Assembly: GCF_965363235.1 (NCBI RefSeq)
Contig: NC_134849.1
Span: 11,930,863-11,994,862 of the forward strand
DNA: 64,000 bases
Origin: Mytilus galloprovincialis
Taxonomy: Eukaryota > Mollusca > Bivalvia > Mytilida > Mytilidae
Direction: 5' to 3'
Shown here: positions 12,155 through 22,300 of the stretch, one piece after another
Layout: each line of letters opens with the position of its first letter
How positions within the stretch are numbered: position 1 is the first letter of the stretch
Translations under genes and position numbers: made by a program
The notes under the pieces: model-generated
The model's input: only the letters and a program-made list of their open reading frames with translations
What the model was told of the DNA's origin: nothing
Databases searched by the model: none

Positions 12155-13286
12155 CAGGGCCGTAGCTACATTGCGGCAAATGGGGCAGATGCCTCATGTT
12201 AGAAATTAAAAAAAAACTGACACAAAAGATTGTCTTTATATCAAATTGTTTTCACGGAAAGTGTCTAGCAAGAAGGAAGTTCTCTTCACTCTCTGGTATC
12301 GCTCCTGCATGTTTTTCGTGATCCATGTTTCTATATTACTTTTAGTTTTCAAAGTTGATGGTCTATTGTTTGTACTTCGGTGTCCCGATTTTGTCTTTTG
12401 TTCATTTATTGTCCTACTTTATGACTATAGTCTGAGTGTTGATTTTCATTTGTAAACGTGTGGTTTTGCAATGTTGCATGCCCACCCGATGTCCAGATAT
12501 TGTGCGAGAGAATATTTTAAGAATAGACGATGCTACAAGACACAGAAAAAAAATTGTCGTTTCTGAATGGAGAATTGAACTTGATATCAAAGAATACAAA
12601 ACTGGCTGTTTTGTAGATAAAACTAGATAGTAGTAGCTAACATGATTTAATTAAAGTAAGGTCACCAATTTCCCGATATCAAAAATTTGAGAAAAAAAGC
12701 AACAATGTATTGCCATATGCCATTTAACATTGAAGGGTTAAACTTGCATTTAGTCATGTTCATACCCTTTAACAGAAAATAAAGGAATATGGAAGAAATG
12801 TGCACGAAACCTAATCACACACAAAGTCGATCAATGCATAGAAAAAAATACTAATAATCAATGGTCAAAGTTGCTGGAGGGTTCTTCAACAATAAAAGAA
12901 TCGTTAATACCAAGATGGTTCCTAGTGTCGACTTAAGCAGTACTAATACTTAAAGTACAATAATGCACTGTCACTATATTTAAATGTAGTCATTAAAAAA
13001 TCACCAAACTCTAAGCACAAAACAAGACGAGAACAGACAGACTGATCCGGTATTAATGATTATGAGAATTACGGTTTTTGCTTTCTCCTACATATCGATC
13101 TTTTAATGTTGTTCGTAAAACGTAAAAGTATTAAATTATAATGAATCTAAGTTTTTGCTTTGAGACCAGATATTTTTGGAGAAAAAAATAGCTTAAAGTT
13201 TTTTTTTTCTTAAAGCTTCTGGGGGCCTTGAGTCTCGCTAAAAAAAAAATGTGCCTCGCTATTAGAAGAGGCTAGTAACGGCCCTG
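12155..13286. mobile_element. 1.13-kb element with CAGGGCCGT terminal inverted repeats
   Basis: The left end is CAGGGCCGTAGCTAC (12155-12169). The right end is CTAGTAACGGCCCTG (13272-13286), which read inward is CAGGGCCGTTACTAG, so 12 of 15 terminal positions match. Both sides are flanked by GTTTG (12150-12154 and 13287-13291), a possible 5-bp target duplication. Subterminal GCCTC-like blocks also recur near both ends. No transposase-like frame is present inside, so it would be non-autonomous. CAGGG-type ends recall hAT elements, but an 8-bp duplication expected for hAT is not visible. The superfamily is therefore left open. Confidence 0.6.
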
Positions 13287-13291
13287 GTTTG

Positions 13292-14620
13292 ACGGAAAAA
13301 AATCAAAGTTTGTGGTGAAGAAAGTCAAAAGATTGGTGTAAGCCAATAAGTATGCAGACATTAGTAAATAAATCTTTGTTTTATCACACGAGAAAAACGC
13401 ACGTTTATGTGAATTTAGAAAGTTTGAAGTAATAAGATACCTGAAAAAGAAATGATTTCAAAGGTTTATGCATTATTTCTTTTAATTTATAAATTATACT
13501 ATCAGATAACGACGTCAACGAAAAAAAAAGACGTAATTTTTTTACAACATTTTTATTAATCACAACTTCAACCTCAACGATCAATACGACGTAATGGTAG
13601 AACATTACATGCTAAAATTTATATGGTGGATAGTATATACTATCAGGATGCTCTGTGTGATTTGTTTAGACATTTTGATTCAATTTATTTTCTTTCATTT
13701 TTGAGCAGGTACTTGGGCGCTTTACCGGAGAAGCAGTGTGATACGTGTTTGTTATGAATACAACAAATATTACTGTATTCCATTTTTGTATACCTTACGA
13801 CAAAATTATTGCATTTAACTGTGTACTTTATTTTATTTGGCGGCATGTTGTGCAAGGTTGTGGTCGTCTTTCTGATATTGTATAACATCTCACTCCTTAT
13901 TTCATTGATTTTGTATTTACATTGTGTCATAAATTCAATTGCATTAAGTATTTTAATTGTTTGTGTCTTAATATGTCTGTTGATTTAGTAAGGCCATTTC
14001 AATTGGTATTTTATAGTGTGTCTTTCTATGTTGTGATGTAACACTATTGGTTTTAGGTGGTACGACAGACTCGTCAAATTCCGTTATATTTACAACGATG
14101 CGTCAAATAAACAGACATAATAAATTAAATAGTCAAAATATGGGCACAGCAGTACATTGAGAACATTCTTGATTATTTAACGAAAGATACAATCAAAATA
14201 ATGGTAAGTGTTGTTGAATTTATCAGTTGAATAAAATTTCGACGGGTGTTTACTCAGTTTAGTCATAAACTAATTCGTAGCAGTAAAAGTCTGCTATTAA
14301 AGGGGCGAAATAAGAGCCTATAGAGATTTTTACAACCTGTCGATAAACTGTGTAGTCGAAACGTACATAAATATTTGCAAGGAGAAAATTAACAACTTCA
14401 ATCATCTCATCACACCCCTAGTAAGTATATCTAGTGTTTATTTCCCGTAAAATATAACCAAGTACTTTCAAACGCTGGTTACTTATTTTAATGTTGAAAT
14501 CCATCTAGTCACAAATTACGTCATTTCAACACGACTTCAAATGTAAAAATGTTCGACTTCGAAACAGTTTTACCTCAATTTGCTCGTAAAGTTATTTTTC
14601 AAACTTAAGAAACCCCTTAT
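13292..14620. other. non-coding, with the inverted 24-mer at 13715-13738
   Basis: GGGCGCTTTACCGGAGAAGC plus AGTG at 13715-13738 is the exact reverse complement of 6460-6483. It falls in an 81-codon minus frame that shows no protein family. Nothing else is recognised. Confidence 0.45.
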
Positions 14621-14624
14621 TTCA

Positions 14625-14850
14625 TTATCATGATTATGAAAAATTATTGTACTTAAGAATTGAATGCTTCTTTTTGTAAATTTTTTGGGGTGTAAAAGCG
14701 TTGACCGAAGTACATTTTGTATGAAGCGCGGAAGCGCTTCATTCTAAAAATGTACGCACGGTCAACGCTTTAACAACCCTTTAAAGTTACAAAAAGAAGC
14801 ATTCAATACTTATAATTACATTTTTTAGCTATGATCATGAAAACACGAAT
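14625..14850. repeat. long foldback (inverted repeat, arms of about 100 bp)
   Basis: The centre is ATGAAGCGC - GGAA - GCGCTTCAT (14721-14742). Outward, the arms pair through AGTACATTTT/AAAATGTAC, GCGTTGACCG/CGGTCAACGC, GAATGCTTCTTTTTGTAA/TTACAAAAAGAAGCATTC and weakly to TCATGATTATG/CTATGATCATGA. It is a single-stranded hairpin-forming foldback element with a 4-nt loop and no coding content. Confidence 0.8.
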
Positions 14851-15544
14851 TTTATATGTTTTATTATTTAATTCACCTGTGCACTTTATTGTTGGAGCAC
14901 GTGTTATCATGAGTGAAAAGTTGTATTAAAGAATAAAATATTATAATGAAACATACATCTAATGTAATTATTTCCTGATATTCAGAATAGGCGATGTGAT
15001 ATTTTAATCTTGAAAAGCAAATTGAACTTTTAGCAGATTGCAGTTTTTTTCGGGCAACTGCAAGCACTTCGATAAAAGGCTTTTTTTATGCAAAATAATG
15101 GTTTTGCATCTTAAATTATGTTCTAAGATATTCCTTGAACCAAAAATCATACATTTGTTTGAAGTCTAATCAAATAAATATCGATCCCATAAAATATATT
15201 TTGTTTTTGTGCATTTTTCTCATTTTTGAAAGAATTGCCATTTTCGAGAAATGTTGCCCAACAAACTTGCTATATCAAGTTCTACATGTTTGATATAATC
15301 CATCGGGAAATTCTAACGTACAAGCACCAGGAAATGGTTGATGTTTACAAAACAAAACAAAAATGTAATTTTTATTCTTGACCTTTGACCTTAGAATTAC
15401 ACCGTATAATTTCTTTACGACCAGGCAAAACAGAGAGAACAGATACCAAGCTTTCGGTTGATATTCACTATAGCTGCATGTTAGGTGGATGCAAAAAAGG
15501 TCTTAACTAAAAGGCTTGTTAAAATGTCACTCGCCTATAAGGGA
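14851..15544. other. non-coding, nothing recognised
   Basis: AT-rich DNA. The 64-codon minus frame at 14873-15067 has no family features. Confidence 0.4.
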
Positions 15545-15705
15545 TGACATTGAAAACTTTTAGGAATTTTGGTCCTCAATGCTCTTCAACTTCGTACTTT
15601 GTTTGTCCTTTTTTTGGATTCGAGCGTCACTGATGAGTCTTTTGTAGACGACACGCGCGTCTGGCGTAAATACTAAATTAAGTCCTCGTATCTATGATGA
15701 GTTTA
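15545..15705 (-). repeat. GACGCGCG-core dispersed repeat, copy
   Basis: The minus-strand copy reads TTTTGGTCCTCAATGCTCTT, GGATTCGAGCGTCACTGATG, then GTAGACGACACGCGCGTCTG and GCGTA (15644-15668) and a CTATGATGAGTTTA end. It has all blocks of the 38.8-kb copy in reverse order. Confidence 0.75.
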
Positions 15706-16233
15706 TTGATATGAGTTCTAGAATATGACATATTAAAGTGCCTTTTTTACAATGCATTTGATTAAATAAACCTCAATAATAACCTCTTAGTTGGTTACCG
15801 GACGATTTTGTGTTGGATAAATAAATTATAATATCTGGTACAGGAAGTATAAATCTGACAAACGAGGAAAATGAAGAACATTTTTCTACATGTGTTTGAT
15901 TTTGTTATTAAGACCAAAATGTCATGTGTTTAAATCAAGTGTATAATATGAATACAGTGGTCCACACAAGCACAAAGAAAGATATGCATATTGTTTTCTT
16001 TCCTTTTCGATATCTTTTTTTAATATGTTGTTAAACGAAAGGTGTATTTTGTTGTTTTGTGAAACGATACATTTGATATGTGCATGCTATGAAATCAGAT
16101 TGACTTATAATGCATCATAGGAGAAAACGATGTAACTTTGCGAAACATGCGTATAATTCTTTTTGCAAAATACTTTACACTAAAACTACACTTAACAAAG
16201 TAGTTTGTATAAGCCAGATATATAAGATGAGTT

Positions 16234-16239
16234 TTTATT
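16234..16239 (-). terminator. candidate polyadenylation signal of the SRCR receptor gene
   Basis: TTTATT on the plus strand is AATAAA on the minus strand, about 86 nt beyond the TGA stop at 16325-16327. It is the first canonical signal after the stop, set in a very AT-rich stretch. Confidence 0.55.
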
Positions 16240-16324
16240 TATTATATATATTTTTTATAAAATCCATTATTGGCACATATCAATAATTGCAACAGTACTA
16301 ACTGCGATTCACAAATCATACATA

Positions 16325-19300
16325 TCATATTGCATTCTCGTAGAAATCTTGTCCTAAATTGTCATACGTTTCAAATGGTATATTACTTTCACTACTGGCT
16401 GTGTTAGTTGTATTGTGTTGATAAGAACGAACAGAATAATCCGAAGTTGATTGATTGATCCTTAAGTCATCGTAGGATTCCTCCCTGAATAAAATCAAAT
16501 AAGTTTTAGAATATCCGATCAACTAAATTAAATTTCATGGTATACTCTTACACAATTATAATGAATGTATGTTGACTTTATATTGTCTTAATTCTAATAG
16601 AAAGTATTGTTTTTAAAATCATTTAATAGGCCTAAATTTAACTGGTTGTATGTTTGTTTGTTTGTTTGTTGGTGTACAATACCACTTTCAGATATTAAAA
16701 TAGTATGCTGTCAGCCAGTTCTTTTCTTGGCGTATTACTAGCTAGGAGATACTACTGACCATCGAGAAGAAAAATGGCAATCCTTGCTAATTGAGAACTA
16801 AGTTGAACACATTTCAGCACTAGAGAGGTAAGACGTGACAACTGCGGTGTTAAAAATCTAGTGATTCTGTTAAAACCCATATTAGCCACTTCACAACGAC
16901 ACCGATTGAAAAAACAAAAAACTATAACTTGTTTTAGCGTTGTCCGTAATATTTCTATCAATCATTCTGTTTAAGTTGCAGTTCAGTATTTCTGTTGTTT
17001 TGTTGCTTTTTCATCAAGTTGATAGTTTCCCCTAGGTTGTGGTTTGTCACCCGGTTTTGCATTCGCTTAATAAATTTTTGACTATTGAACATCGTGAAAC
17101 TACTGGTTCCTTTACGTAACTACTAGCTATCAAGACCTAGCTCAATTATTTGACGAAAAGGTACTGTTTATAAAAAAACATCAGTACTTTTTTTTTATTG
17201 TGTGTTCTCTGATTGTTATGCTTTGTCGGGTCTTTGAAAATAAAACTAATCATTATGATGCACTTCGTTGTTTATTCATAAAATCGATGTACCAATATTT
17301 AATATCGGTTACCTACTATCGTATTTCCTCAATTACCCTGTGTATGTCAATTTAAGCCCTTTGTCGTATAAACTCTAATCACCGGAAGTAACTTTCAAAT
17401 TGTTTGACAATATATTTTAGAGACCAATTCCACGGCATTAATGCCGTAGCTCATAACTTCAAGCATCTTTGACTTCATCATGTGCATGCAAGTTTGTTGT
17501 CAATTAATTAACGATCGCGATATTTTAACTTCGGTGTATTAACTTTTATAGTAAAGTCTGTTTATAAATATTTGTTTCAAAATAACGGCGAAAACAAATA
17601 ATAACTAATGCGTGTATAGAAACAGTCAAAAGATATTCAAGAGAATTATTTGTTGTCAGCCTTTTCAATAGTATTTTGAGAAATAATCATTAAGCAGTAA
17701 CTAAAAGAATGTATCTTTTCCTGACAAAAACTGAACAGGAACATACACAGATATACTAAAACAATTTATCTAATACAAAAAGACACGCAGGGATGCCCTT
17801 TTCTTTTTGAAATTAACAACTCAAAAAACGAACGGTTCTTTTTAAATATGATAATATAAATAGTACATGTGATAGTTATGCTATCAAATAATTTTAGTGG
17901 CAATAGTATTATATCTAATACAGTCCCGCCAAATCAAAAAGATAATAAGTAAAAGTTGCTGTACACGTTTATAGATGTAAGAAGATGTGGTATGAATGTC
18001 CATGAGACAACTCTCCATCCAAGTGATAATTTGTAGAAGAAAAACCATAGTAGGTCAAAGTACTAACAGCAAGCTATAAAGGGCTACAAAATGAATTGTG
18101 TAAAACCATTCAAACGGGAAACCCAACGATATACTCTATATAAAAACAAAGAGAAACGAGAAACATTCATGACCCTCAGAGCTTATTTAGTGTGCTATTT
18201 TCATAGGATGTATTGTCGTACATCATAAACTTGCTAAATGTTCCCTCACATGAGTGTACCTTAATTTTTACTCATATCTAATAACTTGTATCCATTGGTG
18301 AAGTTAAGAAGATGTTATCCGTTTGAAATAGTCATACAACTCCCAATCAAAAACTAACAGGTTCAAAAGTGGGACGAAAAATACAGATCACCCTACATTC
18401 TTTAACAATGAGCAACACTTTTACTGTATGATATACTATACACATAGCAGACTTTAAAACATTTAAAGGGAGACAATACATGAAGATTAATATGAACACT
18501 TACGTATTACTGTTTCGGGTATCACCTGTAAACATTTAGTATGATAATAATAGTGTGCAACATGGTCAAATATAAACAAACATGTTTTAAATTACTCTCA
18601 CCATTAAACACGATGAAACGTTAAAAGATTTAAATAGCAAATTCTTGTTAAAAAATAACCTAACGTATTACACCCAACACGTCATACTTGTAATTGCTCG
18701 CTTCAAAAGGATCCAAATTAAATAAAATGAAGATTTTCTGGAATAAAGTATGATTGTTGTAAATGATTGAAAAGTAGTCTGCTGTGACCTATCAAAGACG
18801 TGATTGACCTTATCGAGAGCTAATTCAATTGTTATATTTCATTGCAGGTTACGAAAAAAAAAACTTAATAAACTCATCATAGATATCAGGACTAAATTTT
18901 GTATATACGCCAGAAGCGCGTACTGCAAGTAAAAATCAAAACTGAAAGTCCATAAATGAATTTGCAAAATCAATTGCTCAAACACATCAAGCGACAGAAC
19001 GACAACTGTCATGTGCCTAAATTGGTACAGACATTTTCTTATGATGTAATAATGGTGCATTAAATCGGGTTTAATGGCTAGATTAACCTCTCACTTGTAT
19101 GACAGTCGCAAAAATTCCTTTATTTTGTCAACGATGAGTGACAAATATTTACCTTTTATTCATTAGATAATAGATCAAGTAAAAAATATACATAGTGGGC
19201 AAACAATTTTTGTTGGACTGTACAAGTACACAGTCACGTATTATGGTGGTTTAAACCCTTTTTCAACTGATTTTAAGAGTTCGTTCTTATGTTGTACTGT

Positions 19301-22300
19301 AACGCATCTGTCTCAGGTTACAGGTAGGGTTGGGGTCTAGCTTACATGTTCAACTCCACCTTATTGTGTATGTATGTGCTTGTCCAATGTCAGGAGCCTG
19401 TAATTTAGTGGTAGTCGTTTGTTGTTGTGTTACATATTTGTTTTTCGTATATTTGGGCCATTAGTTTTCTCGTTTCATTTGTTTTACATTTGTAATTTCT
19501 GGACATGTTATAGCTGACTATGCGATATGGGCTTTATGTGTTGTTGAAGACAGTACATGGACCTATAGCTGACAGTGGTATAGGCTTTACACATTGGTTT
19601 CTTTGTCATTTTGTATCTTGTCGAGAGTTGTCTAATTTGTATTTATATCACATCTTCTTTTGAATATATACTAACTGCTTTTAAATATCAAGTGTAAACT
19701 AAATAGGGACCTTGCATGTAACATACCTCCTTTAAACTTTTTCCAACGCGAAAATGCATACTGGCTCAGTAAAACTAAAATAATTGTCACAATGATACAG
19801 CCTACACCTACTCCGACAACTACACCAAGTGAGTAATTACCTTCTAAGTCAGATTGTGTAATTGATCTTGAAAATGTTTCATTAATACCAACTGAAATTA
19901 TTTTTAATTTCATTTAATACCAGATGAGTTCTTAAGGTCAATTCAAATGTAATGTATTATGAAATGTGTTCAAACGAGTAAGGTAAATCAAGGCTACTAT
20001 TCACATTTTTCTACATACAGTTTTACAATATATTGTTTTGTTCAAGTTAAGGTTGAGCATTATATACATTAAGTCGATAAAAATAAAATCAACCCTGGTA
20101 GATAGTTGCCACATTGAAAATCAAAACACATCTCCTTACTTATATACAAATATTTAATGTGTTGTTCTGCTCTTTACTATGAATTTGCTCATGCATATTT
20201 TTCTTGCTTACCATTTTGACGTGTTTTTTTTTTTCGTTGAGTATTCAGAAGAATATCGTTTAGTTTTTTTCCACAACCTCAGCCCTGTTGAGGGCTGATA
20301 AAATGATTTGTTTAGTCTTGAATATTTGTTTCATTCAACATTTGTTCTTGTTAAAGTTTCACATATGCCTTACATTTTGTAGACGATGTTCAGCTAGCAT
20401 GTTCATTTAAGATAACTAACTGTAATGTTATTTTGACAAACGAAACAGTGTATTGACAGAACTACATGATATAAACTGTTCATTTTCACAGTTGAGGCTA
20501 TTAAAACATACCAGCAAGCGCAGACGACTTATGCCAGATTTAAAGTATATATTTTCGTTGATTTCTGTCAGTTTCGATAGAATGGGGATATCAATTTTGT
20601 ATTATAAGTTTCGACAACTTCCATTTATGTCGTCGGAGCATAGAATAAATACAGTTATCTCATGTGTAGTAACTGATAATTATGTATAAGCTCTCTAAGT
20701 ATTTACCTGGATATAAAGTTGAATTACAAGGTTTTATTTCCATTGATGTTCCATTACAATAAAAGCTTCTATCAGATGGAAGGGGCAAATCACATCTGCG
20801 TGATCTACTTTGGAGTCCATCATTGCGACTAATATCACTACAAATCGACCATGTTGTCCATGGAGACCAACCACCAAGAACTGTAGGAGGAAAAACAAAA
20901 AAATAAGCTCAACGCCAATAAGTTACGTCTGAAAATTTCATGACGAATGGTATTGATTAAACATGTTAGTATTTAAACACGTATGATATTATCTTTGAAC
21001 GAGTTTGTTTATCGTTTAGAAATAAGATATCTTTTTGAAGAAATCAATCATACGTCCCGTTCCGTTCTTAACATTGTTAAGTATACCGTCTTATAGTAGT
21101 TAGAATTTGTACTCACTACTGAGTAAATATAAAGAAAAGCACACATTTAAGGGCATATCCAACAGTTTGAGGGGAGGTAATAACAAACGTAAACGTCGTC
21201 TATTGTTTCCCGTAATGTAACGTTGTTTCAACGACGTCATAACGGAATCACCATTGGAATTGCTATGGCCGTCTGGAAAGGGAGGGTTCTTTCATCAAAG
21301 GAAAGGGCACGGCGGGAATCGGCAAAAAACTCATACAGAATATTAACAGAAAATAGAACTCAAATCTTTGAAATCTCAAAACATTTTTGTCCTCTTCGTC
21401 TATCATAAAGAACTGCAATTATCTTGATCATTATAGACCATACTCACTAAAGTTTCAGTTTTATTGAAATTATCTTCAATGCATGCAGTAGGAATCAACG
21501 AGAACCAATGCGGAATGATTTATTATATTGCATTAGAATGCAAATTATAATTAATTCTTTATCAAACTTTTCCGAGATTTTGTCATTCAGAATAGAAAAC
21601 TCAAAGTTTGATTTTACTTGAGAAAGGATGAAAAAAAAGGTTTCTTGAGAAAAATAAAATACGGTGTAAACTAACATTCATCATGCATCTAGCTTTGCGT
21701 TGAAGTGCTATTAATGTACAGTAGCTCTTTATATGAATACGACCTTTAACTCGTTAACAATGTAAAACAAAATATGACACTGTAATAAAAAATTTAAAAA
21801 AAAAAACTGAAATAGGAAAACATTGTAATATATACAAGTAGAAAATATCTGACGATTTTGGTGTTTAAGGTGTATGAGGAAACAAATATAATTTAGCAAA
21901 AAAAACAACCGGTGTAGGTCTTCATGTAGGTCTTGACTAATAAGACACCCCCTTACAAAATCAGCGGGTCCATAATAGGATAGGAAAAAAAAAACAGCCA
22001 TCGAAATACCATAATTCAAAATTGGAGAAGGGGGGTGGGGGCCAAAATTTTGATCTTATTCAATTTTATTCTAGTACGGCATACATTTTACCGCTAGCAA
22101 ACTCTTTATCATGATAATGTATCAATGAATTACTTCAGATCCACTTTCGCCACGTCGTAAATATGCGTGATATATTTGCCACTGGAGCAAGGGAGCAATC
22201 AATTTATCAGTTTCATATAGTGATGCATAATCATAAGTTCTCAACTGATAATTGTCTCAAACAGTTTTTCAGTTTTGGTATTTTATTTTTATTTATATTT

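Noticed and set aside
16752..16961. Possible cytoplasmic exon of the receptor gene ([17 protein letters not shown] region)
   Set aside because: Splice phases do not fit the membrane and tail exons in any acceptor/donor combination tried. The microexon at 18504-18525 fits perfectly.
17048..17078. Alternative 31-bp exon candidate for the receptor tail (phase 1 to 2)
   Set aside because: It also fits the phase, but its acceptor is weak and it shares TGACTATTGAACATC with a sequence near 52.04 kb, so it is probably repeat DNA.
21223..21408. 61-codon basic plus frame inside the TTAA element
   Set aside because: Short, with no family features and no splice continuation that keeps an open frame.
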